Positions 46,407 to 58,665 of a stretch of DNA of 64,000 nucleotides are shown one piece after another. The DNA is taken from positions 124,001 through 188,000 of the forward strand of contig QPFY01000009.1 of NCBI GenBank assembly GCA_003665825.1, read 5' to 3'. The position numbers were made by a program, and so were the translations under genes. Origin of the DNA: Microbotryum silenes-acaulis (Eukaryota; Basidiomycota; Microbotryomycetes; Microbotryales; Microbotryaceae). Below the pieces are notes generated by a model that saw nothing but the letters and a program-made list of their open reading frames with translations, searched no databases and was not told the DNA's origin. How positions within the stretch are numbered: position 1 is the stretch's first letter; the number at the start of each line of letters is the position of its first letter.

Positions 46407-46499
46407 CAGACCTGTGCTTTCGCGCGGGCTCGATGAAGCAAAGGTGGTGTGCTGGATATGGTCCCGACAGTATGACTGCCCTGTGGTAGTGGACAAAGC

Positions 46500-47625
46500 A
46501 AACTCGTTGGCGATACCCGCGGTGGGTGCTGCGCCTTCGTGATGGGGAGTGCTGGAATGCCGGCTCCTCGGAGTTTGTTGTTGAACGATTTCGACGCGGA
46601 ACTGGCGCGCGCGCGTTTCGAATGTCGGAGCCCGCCAAAGAGCGTGATCGTGACGGCCCAGAAGAGGTGTCGCCGGGGTAATCGTCTAGTCGTGAGCTAC
46701 CCGATTAGATGGGCCAAGTTGATGCCGTCGTGTCTGGCGTGTGGATGAGGGCGTGTTCGTGCGTACTGTCGAGTGTGCGCTTCTGTACCGAGGGAGCGGT
46801 GCGATCTCGTCGTTTGTACGGGCCGGCGGAGTGCGCGTAGGCGAGGCGACCGTCGTCAAGTCGCGTGGTGGTCGTATCGTCTTGGGAGGGAGAATGGGCG
46901 TGGGACAAGGGCTTGGGCCTTGCGGAACTGTCGGTCCCCAGTGATAGACCGGATCAGGGAGGTCAAGGTGTAAATCAAGAAACTGCAGTGGAATGGGATG
47001 AGACGAGAAGCGGGCGCAAAGAGACACTCGGGCGGCTGCTTGCCAGGTCTTCTGAGGCCAGTTTGAGGCCCTTTGCCTATTTACTGCTTGCTGTCACCGA
47101 GGTAAATGCTTTTAGCGGGTCGCTAAGGGGGGTCGCTAAGGGGGTCGGTACTTGCGCCGTCGCCCTCGAACCCCAACTACATGTGCTCCAAAAACGTTCG
47201 AAAGATTGTCCTGATAACAGGCTTTCGCACTTGAGGCCAGAGCTTTTAACATTTTCAACCGTGTAAATCACTTGCCCCGGATAACCTTCCTCGATCGGCC
47301 ATTGGCTGGCGCCCGCGGCACCGAAAGACAGGATGTCAGTATGTCCGACTTTGGCAAGCTCAGCGAGCGCGGTCGCAATGAGACACTAGAACCGCTCCGT
47401 ACCGCGCCGGCATGCCCGTCGGGTCGTCCGTGGGCAGATCCTGAACCTCGAGGCGTAATGGTGATGGGAGAGTGATGGGTGTCTTTAATGGCAAATCTGG
47501 GATGAAATGAACGACATTGCGAAGGTCATGCGAAACAGCTACTTTTCCCTCCCATGCGAAGATTTTCACCTCGCGCGCGGTTCCTACCGGCCCACACGGC
47601 ACGATGGGATTCATACCGGACTCTT
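46500..47625. other. Intergenic region upstream of the kinase
   Basis: Contains the kinase promoter and possibly a 5' exon. A repeated CGCTAAGGGG motif lies near 47118-47142. ORFs here show no domain. The right limit is the MAM33 stop. Confidence 0.4.
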
Positions 47626-49172
47626 TCACCTCTCCAGGAACTCTTTGACGTTGTGGAGCCATGAAACATATTCCCTGAAAGGGAGCAATTGGAGGTGTAA
47701 GTGCCACAAGTTGGGCAAAGAAAGAAGGCAGGATGGGCAGTCAGCTTTCGTTCGTTCAGAGCGCGATTAAATCGAAGAGGTTGGTCCTTACTTTTGCTCC
47801 CTGGGGTCGCGCGGATAGATTTGAGGGACAAAATTAGTGAGGGTTAGGGTTCACGTGCAGGCAGCAGATTCAAGCGACTGACTTGTGTTCGGCAAGCTCA
47901 GCAATGAAAATGGCCAGGTTCGAGTCGATCCCACGTTCTTCAAGGAAGGCCTCAAACTCGTTTTGAACGCCTTCGTCGAGGTTCTCGAACTGCACGGGAC
48001 CATGCATCAGTGTGAAAGCTCTTCGGAACCTTGCATGTGTGCAGGAAGGGATCGACTCACCGCGGGGCCCATGTAGAGGCCTTGTCGAGTCCAATCTGCT
48101 TCTGAACCCATCGACATGGCGATGTGGGCATCCTTGTAGAATGTGACATTGTTGATGGTGAAAATACCATCTACCGCAGAAGATGCAAAGCCTTAGCATC
48201 CGACGGGCAGATGGCACGACAGAGAACCCATTGTATCGCTCGAGGGGGGGGGGGGGGGCAAGCAGACAAACCTTGTGCAACGGCATCGATGCTGAGAGCT
48301 CCACCTCCTGGCTTGGTGATGGTGATGGCGGCCTGGATGGAAATGTCCTCGTTCAAAGGCGATTCCGTCGCCTCGTCGCCCAACCCACCTGATCCAGCAT
48401 CGGGCGATGCGCCCGTGTCAATGTAGTCTTGTTCTTGGGGCTCGAGCTCCGGCGGCTGAGGTGCCTCAGCGTCGATGTCCGAGATGGAGAAGATGAGGCG
48501 GATCCTGCGGGGTGGATCGGCATTCGAGGGCAGCAATTCAGCCGTCGTTGAATGCTTAAATGTGCTTGCTGCACCATAACTCACGTTTCTTGGCCGAATG
48601 TGCGCGTGAGGATGACTTCGTCAGCTCCCGGCTCGTCGATGATCTGAGGAAAAGCGTGCCGGCGGTGGTCACTCGGTCGATTGATCGCGATCGTACCCGA
48701 TATCTTTTGATATCAGGACAGAGAATGCCAACTCACCTCCCAGACACCTTGATTTTTGACTTCTTTGAGGAAGTCGGGCTCATTATTGTTGGTGTCGGCG
48801 GCTTGTTCCTGTTCGTAGTTGATCTCCTCGGCCAACTTGGCGGTCAAGGCGCCTGCATTAGAGCAGAGGGGAAGGCAGGCAGTACCACCGCAGTACGAGC
48901 ACGGTTTTAGGAGCATGTTTTTCGACGGACAAGGTCAGCTAACCTTGTTCATGGTGTCCTCACATGGGACAATCAAGGGACTGACTCTGGTCGAACCGAG
49001 TGCAGGTCTGGCTAAAGTTGCGAACCGACAGAGGCGACAGCAGTGCCGACGTGAACGGAACAGCAGCATAAGCACGGGAGCTGCATCCCAATCGAGCGAC
49101 TGCAACCGTGGGTGCAGGAAGCAGAGCCTTGCATGAGCGAGGCGCAGATCGCGTGAGTTGTCGGGCGAGCAT
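47626..49172 (-). CDS. MAM33: Mitochondrial acidic matrix protein MAM33 (p32 family)
   Basis: A trimeric acidic matrix protein linked to mitochondrial ribosome assembly and translation. Exon one from ATG 49172 encodes a mitochondrial presequence (MLARQLTRSAPRSCKALLPA, SVRNFSQTCTRFDQ). The intron to about 48861 joins in phase to ALTAKLAEEINYEQEQAAD. Next come NNNEPDFLKEVKNQGVWE, IDEPGADEVILTRTFGQE, IRLIFSISDIDA with an acidic loop, DISIQAAITITKPGGGALSI and GIFTINNVTFYKDAHIA. The C-terminal FENLDEGVQNEFEAFLEERG ends ELAEHK. A 208-bp intron (47882-47675) then leads in phase to a last 49-nt exon, EYVSWLHNVKEFLER and stop, exactly the family end. One intron carries a run of 15 C on the coding strand. 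Confidence 0.92.
48244..48258. repeat. Poly-G tract (15 bases) in a MAM33 intron
   Basis: Fifteen consecutive G on the plus strand, read as C15 in the transcript, near the 5' side of the intron that precedes the exon starting DGIFTINNV. Confidence 0.9.
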
Positions 49173-49332
49173 GGTGGACGGGGATTGATACGTGCGCGAT
49201 AGGGAGGAGGGCGAGGAAGGGGAACCTGTGGAATCACGTGGGAACCTGAAGGCCTGAAGAAGGAGCTCTCAGCTACTGCCCGCTCAGCCAGGGCGTGCCA
49301 GTCGCCGCTTGCGAAGGGGACTTGACTGCTCT

Positions 49333-49345
49333 CCCCCCCCCCCCC
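49333..49345. repeat. Poly-C tract (13 bases) followed by CA dinucleotides
   Basis: Thirteen C then ACACACA, about 65 bp before the BMT2 start codon, in its leader or promoter. Confidence 0.9.
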
Positions 49346-49409
49346 ACACACAGTCTCGACGGGGCCCTACTGCATCTCCCACGATCAAGCCAACAGCCTT
49401 CGCTGCAAC

Positions 49410-50947
49410 ATGCCCCACACGAACAACCCAAATGCAGCCTCTCGCAACGCCAACCGAGCGGGCAAGAAGCCCAAATTTCTGCAGAAGAAGTCAGGCCCGG
49501 CAGTCGCTCACCAAAGGCACGACACGATCGATGAGGCAAAGGCCGCGAAGGACGAGCTGCACGACCATGACACGGATCCAAACGGGGCCAACGCAAAAGG
49601 CCAGAGTCGGAGTAAAGGCATGGTCAAGGGCAAGGGCAAGGGCAAGGGCAAAGGCAAGGGCAAAGGCAAAGCAAAGGCCAAGGATCAGTCGGAAATAGTT
49701 GCTGCTGCTTTTCCACCCGAGCAAGATTTGGACTCTCGCGAAAGCAAGGTGAAGCTCATCCGCGAGTTTCATGCAATCGAGAAGCGGCTCGCCGCAACCC
49801 AGGACCCGAAAGAACGAGCCGATTTGATCGCCAAACGGGAGCAGCTCGGCGGCCTGCAAAAGTACCAGGACGCTTCCGTTCATGGCGGCGACAAGAGTCG
49901 AGGGGGCGAAACGAGCAAGTGGTGCGTCACACAACTCAAGGAGCTCAAGGTTGGCGTCGACAAGGGCAAACAAAGGGAAAAGGGTAAAGTCGAACCCGTG
50001 GTCAACGCCGACGGGACGAAAACCTGGCCCAAGATTGAGAGGGAAAGGGTCCGTACTTGAAGATCACAAGTCGGCAACGGACGCGGTATGTTGACGGTAC
50101 ATTGCACTAAATATGTCTTCCCTGCTCTCCCGTACCCCCACAGCTACGACTCTTGGACGTCGGAGCGATCGCTGGCACGGCTTACGCGGACTATGCGTGG
50201 ATTGAAACCACCTCCATCGATCTCAACCCACAGTCCGAATCCGTGCTCAAGCACGACTTCTTCGACTATCCACCACCTCCCGCCTCCGGGCGTTTCTTTG
50301 ACGTCGTGGCGCTGAGCCTCGTCCTCAACTTTGAAGGGTCACTCACTCGAAGGGCCGACATGCTTCGTCGAGCTCACCTCTACCTCAAACCTCAAGGTCT
50401 TCTCTTCCTCGTCTTGCCCCTCCCCTGTCTCACCAACAGCCGATACATGAACCATACCCGACTCGAGGCGATTCTGTTGACAACAGGGTGGGCGCCTGTG
50501 CGGAGAAAGGACTCGGCCAAACTGACGTATTGGCTTTGCAAGCGAGTCGGCGATGGCTCCGGAGACGGCAAGGGTTGGAAGAGGGAGCAACTTCGGGGTG
50601 GAATACAGCGCAACAACTTTGCCATCATCGTCAACGCACCTGGACAGAGCTCTACGGAAGAATCCGAAGCATCAACCTCTTCCATGGCAGCCACAACGAC
50701 GACAAAAACACCGATAGCCGAGGCACCAGCGGCAGCAACCGTCGACGAACCGAAAGCCCTTGCAGAGGCCGCTGAGGTGGAAGAGGATCACGAGATGATT
50801 CCAACGAGCGAGCCTGCGCTTGATGAAGCCTACGAGGAGGAATGGGATGGCATACAGATGGTATCGGATGATGCCGCCGAGCCGATCTCGGCAGGGGTAG
50901 AAAAACAGGACGATGCCGAGGTCGAGTGGGCGGGCATCGAGGAATGA
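49410..50947 (+). CDS. BMT2: 25S rRNA adenine-N1 methyltransferase BMT2
   Basis: A SAM-dependent nucleolar enzyme making one m1A in 25S rRNA. The divergent neighbour MAM33 starts 238 bp away. Exon one is 49410-50048 and exon two 50144-50947, with an intron from GTCCGT to CCCACAG in phase 0. The N-terminus has a basic GK run (repeated Lys-Gly near residue 70) probably binding RNA. Then KLIREFHAIEKRLAA, LGGLQKYQDASVHG and RGGETSKW are family signatures. After the intron comes LRLLDVGAIAG (SAM site), TSIDLNPQSESVLKHDFFDY and FFDVVALSLVLNFEG, then LRRAHLYLKPQGLLFLVLPL. The C-terminal 100 residues are acidic and low in complexity, ending VEWAGIEE. Length is about 480 residues, longer than yeast Bmt2 because of both tails. 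Confidence 0.92.
49619..49682. repeat. Hexamer repeat GGCAAG in BMT2
   Basis: About nine units of GGCAAG or GGCAAA encode the Gly-Lys run of the BMT2 N-terminus. Probably length-variable. Confidence 0.85.
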
Positions 50948-51633
50948 CCGTCACGAGAAGAGGCAGACCAAGAAGAGCCGAGGGGCGATGTGTAATCTGC
51001 CATGGGGCTACACTGAAGTACCCACTCTATTTTCAACCGCTTCATCCTTCCTGTAGCCTCGGACCGTTGTGCTTGGGCTCTTTGTGTACCGGTGCGAGCG
51101 TCCAGCTCATGCTCAAAGTTGTACTCAGGATCGCCTTAGCGAAGAGGGCCCTTGCACAGTCGGGGCCTCTACACATGGGCATACCTAGTGACCCCAGTAA
51201 GCAGTTCAACCTATTTCTTTTGTACCGTTGCAGGGGGCCTGCGCGGTCGACGCCGTTCGTAAATCGGCCCGGAGGCCTCAGATCTGTCGCCTTTTGAGTT
51301 TGAGGGACTCCCTTTGTTCGTGACCGACCGCGTCACGACGCGCCATGCCGCGCTTAAGCTTAGGCACCCGATCAGTGCGTTGCGGTTCAAGAAAACTGAC
51401 CCAAGTGATGTGATCTCACGTCCCTTTGTCCCGAATCTTCCCCAAGAATAAGATGAAACATTCGCTACCCCTTGTTTGATCCCGTGCGTCTCTGCTCCGG
51501 ATCGCGCTATCTCCGCAGTCGATCAGATCCTGCAGTCTCCCCTCAACATCGCTTCATCGGCTGAGTCGGTTCATTCGACGCTTGCTCGTCCAAGTTTGTA
51601 TCTGCTTCTTGAATTATCACAAGTCTCACCAAC
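50948..51633. other. Intergenic region between BMT2 and the first esterase
   Basis: 3' UTR of BMT2 and promoter of the esterase. No other gene recognised. Confidence 0.4.
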
Positions 51634-53830
51634 ATGTTGTCAAAGCTCGGGTCTTCCTACCCACTGTGGCAGTTGATCTGCTTTTTCAGCTTGCTGAGCA
51701 GGTGCCGAGCACGGCCCCTGTCCTCCGCCACCGCCGTCACTTCCAAAGGCCGAGTTCTGGGCCATCAAGGTCCGAAATTCCAGAATACGCTTCAGCTTTT
51801 AATACTAATTTACTGAAGATCTTTCCTGGTTAACCAAATTACAGGGCGGCTTGCTAATCGCTGGACGATCCCTTTCGCCGAGGCTCCCGTTGATTCGCTG
51901 CGTTTCAGCGACCCAGTCAGCCGGGTGACTTTGGCTAAGTGGGTGACCTCTTTCATCCAATCAAAAATTTACGGTCCTATAGAGCTGACCTCAGGCTTCT
52001 GCCTATATTCTAGCCATGATGCTACCTCGATACCACCGGCGTGTCCGCAGCCGAGGGCGACGACGGTGACATCGGAAGACTGTCTGTTTCTTACGTGCAT
52101 CGTTAACTCCCCTTACCGCATAGCTTTCGAGATATTGCTATGCGAATGACTGACACAAAGGCTTGTCTTGGTGCCACTCATCTAGTGTATACTCACCAAA
52201 GGGTGCCACCTCATCCTCCAAGCTGCCTGTGATGTTTTGGGTGAGTCCATCCCAATCGTCTCACGATACTCCGTTCCAGTTCAACTGACTTTCATCCTGT
52301 TGATTGCCTCAAGATTCACGGTGGCGCATTCTATGTTAGCCTCCTCACTTAAAACCTTGCCTCAGTTTAGCCGTGCGCCAACCTCCTGCGACAATGTTCA
52401 GGCTGACTTTCTCAAATTGCATTCTCTGAGCACAGACGGGGTCGTCTACAGCCTTTGGCCTGGACGGCTCGGACATCGCAAGCAATCAAAACATGGTCGT
52501 AGTCGTCCCCCAATACCGTCTCGGTATTCTCGGGTGGATGGGCAACTCGAATTTAAGCGTCGCCGGCAACTACGGTCTCAAAGACGTCATACTCGCCTTG
52601 CGCTTCGTTCGAGCCGAGATCACGGCTTTTGGTGGCGATTCGTCGCGCATCACCCTCGCGGGAGAGTCTTCAGGTGCCGAGATCGTCAAGTCACTGCTCG
52701 TTACGCCTTCCGTCTTTTCCATGTACGCACGAGCGATTCTGCATTCAGCACCGCTCGACTTTTCCGATTTTTCGCCAGCTCTCGCCGACACGATCGGAGC
52801 TATGACGGTGTCTCGACTCAGCTGTTCCTCGATGACATGCTTGCGTAATGCCACCATCGAACACATATTGAGCGTACAGGCCGATATGAACGACGAGGGC
52901 CAAAAAGGTGCTCTTGACGGCGTGCGCGAAGTCGAACCCGTCTATCGAACTATCGTAGATGGGACACTTGTCCAAAACGAGTTTGGAGACACCGCCGCTC
53001 AAGGGATCGGCACCATTCGGAGCAGGGTGGCGAAGAAGATCATCTTTCTCACTACGATGAAAGACGAAGGCGCTTTCACGGTATCAGAGATGTGAGTAGT
53101 AGGAGCTGTGGCGAATCATTCTCTGGAATCTCGGACGGTCTCTGAAGCTCCATCAGTCATCGCTTGCAAGATTCCCATCCACAACTAGCACGGCCTACTT
53201 CCCAATGGTTATTGAGCGTTTCTTTCCCGAGAGAGCCGCAGCCATTCTTGGTTCAGGACTGTACGATCCCTCGCTGTTGCCGAACGACGGCGACGCTTTG
53301 CGAGATCAGTTCTCTCGCGTTGGCACGGACTTTGTTTTCACCTGCGCCACGCAACAAGTTGCCTTGAATCTCACCAGAGCCGGGTAAGTTTCCTAACTGT
53401 TCGTCGGCCTGGAGACAACAGAACTATAGGCTCCAGGGACCTGAACCCTGCATTCTTCACTCTTTTCAGGTATCAGATCTACCTCGGACAATTCGACTTG
53501 GGCGTTTCGTACTACAACGACACCGTACCGTACCTGGTCGGCAAAGCAACTCACCAAGATGATATCGGCCTAGTATTCCATCCGACCTCGATAATTCTGA
53601 CGCGCGCTCAACGAGCCTTGACGAGCGAAGTTCAAACGCGCTGGGGCGCGTTCGTCAGGGGCGCCTCGCCTAATGCAAACGGTTACAAGACATGGAGCCC
53701 GATCGCAAATGAGGCTAACCTCAACCTCTTAGAGCTTGGTTCGAACGCGCACTATGGACTCTCGAACATCTCCAAGACGCAACGACCTGCGGTGTGTTCG
53801 TTGTCAAGTGGAATCTGGAGCCGGGTGTAG
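51634..53830 (+). CDS. Secreted type-B carboxylesterase/lipase, copy 1
   Basis: An alpha/beta-hydrolase cleaving carboxylic esters outside the cell. ATG 51634 starts a signal-like N-terminus (LWQLICFFSLLSRCRARPLS). An intron joins ATAVTSKGRVLGHQ in phase to GRLANRWTIPFAEAPVDSLR. Then follow CPQPRATTVTSEDCLFLT, LPVMFW, IHGGAFY (oxyanion region), VVVPQYRLGILGW and GNYGLKDVILALRFV. The nucleophile motif is GESSGAE. The acid residue is probably in TTMKDEGAFT, and the His in KATHQDDI before the C-terminal TRWGAFVRGASPNANGY. The protein is in at least eight small exons. Some borders near 52000-52470 are unsure, so a small defect cannot be excluded. The neighbouring copy is a diverged tandem duplicate. 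Confidence 0.85.
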
Positions 53831-53843
53831 GTAGTTTCGCCGA

Positions 53844-53860
53844 GGGGGGGGGGGGGGGGG
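53844..53860. repeat. Poly-G tract (17 bases)
   Basis: Seventeen consecutive G just after the stop codon of esterase copy 1, preceded by CGA like the 15-base tract at 48244. Confidence 0.9.
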
Positions 53861-54211
53861 CTTGAATGAAGCTGGAGGACCAAGTGATCGCTCCTCTGTG
53901 CCTGACTGATAACTCAAACCTTGTAATCAAGAAGATTTCGGCGATCATATCGGTACCTTGCACCGTTTCACGTCCGTATTTCAACATTCGAGAAAAACAG
54001 AGTTTGGACCCACGTTTTCTTTTCCAATTCAGAGCCCACCCCCTGTTTCATCACGGCTTTGTCCTCGGAGCAGGGGGACAAACCCTTTCTTCGAGCATTC
54101 GAAGGTAATCGCACAGAAGGGGATCGTGAATATTCCTACTTCTCTGTTTATCCTACTGGTGTTCACCTCTTTCACTTTGGCTGGCTGATCATTCCACCTT
54201 GTCATACCACC

Positions 54212-56462
54212 ATGTCGTACCCACTCTCCCTCCGCAGAACCTCCTCCCAAAGCTGGTTCCCCAGCCGCCTACTCTGCGCCGTCGCGACCCTCCTTTTCTT
54301 CTGGCCGGATCTATCAACCGGCGCACCTACCGTGTCGACATACGATGGCACGCTGAATGGAACATCGGTGTTGGGCGGCGCGGTCGCTCGCTTCACCGTC
54401 CCCTATGCCCGCCCGCCAGTCGGAGCGCTCAGGCTTGCGGATCCGGTCGCTTTCCCCAATTTCAGGCAGTACGAGCACCTACCTGTTGACCTTTCTGCTT
54501 TCGAAAAGACTCCCAGATCTGACACTGTGGTCCGCATTCCGAAATAGCTTTGACGGATCCACTCTCCCGCCCCCGTGTCCCCAAACCGGCAGAAACTATT
54601 CGGAAGACTGCCTGTTCATAACGTGGGTCAACGGTGACGAAGCGGGCAGCACTTTCCCGAGCGACGGATCACTAATAGTGTAGCGAAATTGTTTACCAGC
54701 ATCTATACCCCCTCATCTGCGCTAGTGATCGGTGCCGCAAAGCTTCCCGTACTCTTTTGGGTAAATGCGAACTGGGATTTGTAATTTCTTTTCTCGGGCA
54801 GCGGTGACTGACATCACAGGTCTACCCCATCAGATTCATGGCGGCTCATTCTACAATGGGGCCAGCTCTGACATTGATGGTGCAAACTTAGCGAATCAAG
54901 AGAAAGTCGTTGTCATCACCGTACAATACCGACTTGGCGTTCTCGGACAACTGCGTCTCGATCGCGTAGGTCTCCGAGGCAACTACGCCATCAAGGATCT
55001 TATCGTCGCTCTCCAATACATCCAATCCAGGATCTCGGCATTTGGTGGAGACAATGCCCTCGTCACTCTCGCCGGTCAATCTTCGGGTGGTGAGATGATC
55101 CGGACGCTCCTCGGAATCACCGCGGCGAAGCCCCTGTTCACCCGCGCGATCATCCATTCGGCACCTCTGGCCTACGGCGATCTCCCGCCCGTGATGGCGA
55201 ACGACATCGGTGAACTCGCTTCCATGAATTGCACGACCATCAAGTGCCTTCGCTCTGCTTCGGTCGAATCGATCCTCGCCGCTCAAACGGCGCTGCAAAC
55301 CAGCACGTCCCCATCTTTCGCCCCTCTCAACGTCCCTGGCCTCGATCCGTTGAGCGAATTCTTGCGACCAAACGTGGATGGTAGCTTGGTACCAATTGAT
55401 TTTGCAGAGGCGGTTCGGCAAGACGTGATTTTGCCCTCAGGGTACAAAAGCGTCATTTTCACAAACGTCAAGGACGAGAGTTGTTCGTTCGTCGCTTCGC
55501 TGTGAGTTCGGAGCACTTGGCACTGGGCTACACGTTCGAAGTGCATGTATTCATGACCACGTCCTTTCTGCACAGCTTTACCGATCCTTTTCCAGCCAAC
55601 GAATTAGGCGATGTACTGACCAAACTTCAGCCAACGAGCGCCGCAAGAATTATTGCTTCTCGCTTGTACAAGACAAACAACTCGAATGAGGATGGTCGAA
55701 CAGTCGTCGCCTCGATGGTTACGGATGAGTCGTGGTCAGTCAGACCGTATGCTCGGACATGCATTTCCAATGCCCTATATTGAGCCTCGTTCTTACATAC
55801 GTGCAGGATTTGCCCAATCCAACAAACCGTCCTGAATCTTTCGTCGTCTGCGGTGAACACGGGCTCGTACTGGCTCGCTGAATTCGACCTCGGTCTCTCG
55901 TACGATGAGGACGAGAGCTTTTTTTGCACGGATAAAGTCTCGCATGGGTAAGTGCTTCCCATTGCCCCGTCATCGAACGATAATGGAAGCGACTCCGCTA
56001 TTTAGCATGCTGACGTCCTCCCCGTCTGCTCGTTTGTTCCACTCACTTCCTTCCAATAGCGATGATATGTAAGTAGTGCGAATGGCTCGTCCTCTGCTCC
56101 TACCATCCATTACTGAAATTATCCGTTCCCGGTACCACTCCTCCAGTCGTCTTCTCTTCAACACCCCTCTATTGACCCCCACCACCTCCCAAACTCGGCT
56201 GATCGCCGAAGTCCAATCTCGATGGGGCGCCTTCATCCGTACCGGGTCCCCGAACCCAGCTGGAGTTTTGAACCTCCCACGCTGGAAGCCCGCTACCGAC
56301 TCGTCGAACCTGAACCTCCTCTTTTTAGGGGGGAGTTCCACCACCTCTGGACAAAGTTATGTTGCTCGCCGAAGGGAAAGCGTTTCGAGGAGAAGTTGTC
56401 GGGAGTTGTGGGGTGTTGGAGTCGAGTACGAGAATCAGAAACTGCAGGCGTACTACAATTGA
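54212..56462 (+). CDS. Secreted type-B carboxylesterase/lipase, copy 2
   Basis: Tandem paralogue of the gene ending at 53830. ATG 54212 gives a clear signal peptide (SRLLCAVATLLFFWPDLSTG, cleavage near APTVS). Then come VARFTVPYARPPVGALRLAD, CPQTGRNYSEDCLFIT, LPVLFW, IHGGSFYNGASSD, VITVQYRLGVLG and GNYAIKDLIVALQYI. The nucleophile motif is GQSSGGE, with Gln instead of the Glu of copy 1. The acid residue is probably in NVKDESCSF, and the His in DKVSHG before a tiny exon (DDM). The C-terminus EVQSRWGAFIRTGSPNPAGV matches copy 1 closely. Cys in SMNCTTIKCLRSAS and SEDCLF can form the family disulfides. About nine exons; some borders in 55500-56150 are tentative. Confidence 0.85.
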
Positions 56463-56687
56463 TTGCATGTGGAATAGACGGCAACATTTTCCCTTTGTTT
56501 CCCGTAGCTTCGCGCAGCGCTCCCGTAACGACTCGGCGCGCCGGCGCGCTTGTGCAGGGAAAGCAACATCTGACATGCCCCAACCCTAAAAAGAACGTAT
56601 GAAAGACCTCTTTGCGCATTGCGACTCCCGTTCCTACTATACAACAAGATGAACCTCTCTTAAAAACCCTGCTCGACCATCACTCTT

Positions 56688-58665
56688 CTAACAAATCTCC
56701 ACCTCCATCGCCATCCCCGTTTCCAACCCCTGCCCATTCGCAAGAGGCACCTCTTCCCCCCTCGCTACTGAATTCAAGATCTCCCTCCTGATCTCGGGTG
56801 TAATCTGCGGGTGGACCTTGACCTTGAGCGTGTCCAACAAAGCTCTCTTTTGTTCCTCCGTAAGGTCGGACTTGTACCTAGACACCGAAAGAGGAATGTC
56901 ACTCGGTCAGCTTGCTCGTTTCTTTCCTCATCGCGCCACCTTCGGAATGCTGACCTCTGTACAAAGACCAAGAAGGACTGATGCCACAACACGGGCATCT
57001 CCCTCGGGTCCCGCTTGAACCGGATGAAGTGGAAGACGAGCGCATCAACGACCTTGTAAGGCAGCGCGTACTTCTTATCCAGGAGCACGCGGATGAAGAC
57101 GCTGTTTGGACCTGTGGGATATGAAGGACTTGAAGACAATGTTAGTGTCGAGAGGAAGGGGGCCACACATTGTGTACTCTGACGACTTGCCTGTGTATTC
57201 CATATCAGCTAATTTGAGCAATGCAGCGCCCGAATGTAGAACGGGCACGGATACTCGGGTCAAGACGGATCCCAAAATGGCCGCTTCTCGCAACGTGCAT
57301 GTTTGGGACTGTAAACGGGGCATACAGTCAGTCAAGAGACTCTCGTTCTGCGTTCTTGGTAGAGACCCACCTCGCACAGCGGGAACAAGATTCCCTTGAA
57401 GAACGCGGCCGGTTTGTAGATCGCCTTCTTCAGCGCCATGTACGTATGCACGCTCAGTTTGTGCGTCTCCTGGATTTCTTCCCTGATTTTCTCTAACAGG
57501 ATCTCCTTGTAGAACTTTTGACTCTGCTTGGGGTCCAGGTTGGAGGCGAAGATCTTGGTCGCGGCTAAAGTGGCGTGAGGGGTCCAATTCTCCGGGACTG
57601 TCAACATGACCAGTTGGGGCCAGAGTCGGAGCGTGGGGAGAATTTTGAAGGCCTTGGGGAGCGGTCCGGACTTGTATCGACTCAGGAGACCTCCGACTCT
57701 GCAAGGAGGATCGCGAGTGTCAGCAAATCTGGGCTCGACCGGAGGGGGATGCGAAACTTTCGGTGCGCGCTCACTTTGTGTAGACTTCGACGATCTTGGG
57801 GTTGTAGCCTGGTGGTGGTTCAGGGGCGGCTGTAGAATGTCGACAGACTTGAGCCAGTCAGTACGTGGGGATTTGCCAGGTTGACCCGCACCAACTGACC
57901 GACTGGGACGGCGGTCTTGTCGTTCTCTTGCTGCTCAATCTTCTCCATGATGAGATCGGCGAGGGTCCTCCCACCCGCCAGTTGACCCTGAGGCATAAAC
58001 TGATCCAAAGCAGCATCGTTGCCGTCAAATTCCTAGAGCGAGTGATCGAAGAGACTCGGGTCAGAGCTCCAAGTGTTGAGCTCGAGGGCGGGGGCGGAAT
58101 AGGGGAGCTCACCAATTCCTCGTATTCTTCGTACTCTTCCTCATCGTCATCTTCCTCTTCATCGTCGTCGTCGTCTCGATCGTCGTCGCCGTCGTTTTCG
58201 TATCGAGCAGCTGTTTGGCTGTAAGAAATGAATCGCAATTCGAGTGGTCAGCTGCGCAACTCTCCTTGCGTGCCAAATTCGGGCGGTCAGAGATGTCTGC
58301 TCGCTCACTCTAGGTCCTGGTCGAGCTCATCGGCCCACTGTTCCTGCGCGAGTTCATCCTGTTGGTCCCTAGCCATCTCGAGCACCCTTCGCGAGACCTT
58401 GGCGTCCAGAGTGGTCTAGTGAGCATTCGGGGGATCAGCCTCGATCAACTTGACTTGGGGGAGAAAGATCGCTGCCCTGGCAGGGATGCTATTCGCTGAC
58501 CTGAGCGTGTTCCTGTTCGGATTGAGCATTCTTGTGCTTGTTCTTTTGCCTCTTGCCGGGCAGGGACAGGTTGCCACTGTCGACGAGCGATTGCTGGGTC
58601 ATTTGCACCGAGAGCGGGTCGTGCTTCGCAGCCGAGCTCGAGCGAGAGGTCGACGCTTTGGGCAT
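56688..58665 (-). CDS. ENP1: Bystin / ENP1, 40S ribosome biogenesis factor
   Basis: Essential component of late pre-40S particles. ATG 58665 starts [19 protein letters not shown], a basic N-terminus. Later exons give a long acidic region ([19 protein letters not shown] near 58170), [20 protein letters not shown] and [15 protein letters not shown]. The bystin core follows: [58 protein letters not shown] and [17 protein letters not shown]. Next are [40 protein letters not shown] and [19 protein letters not shown], then [14 protein letters not shown] to the stop at 56688. All conserved blocks are in order over about seven exons. It converges on the esterase gene with a 225-bp gap. Confidence 0.93.

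Noticed and set aside
46741..47266. Plus-strand ORFs in the kinase upstream region
   Set aside because: Low-complexity, overlapping in several frames, no domain or splice support.
47838..47856. TTAGGG-like telomeric units
   Set aside because: Only two units, inside a host-gene intron, with no array; chance or a tiny interstitial trace.
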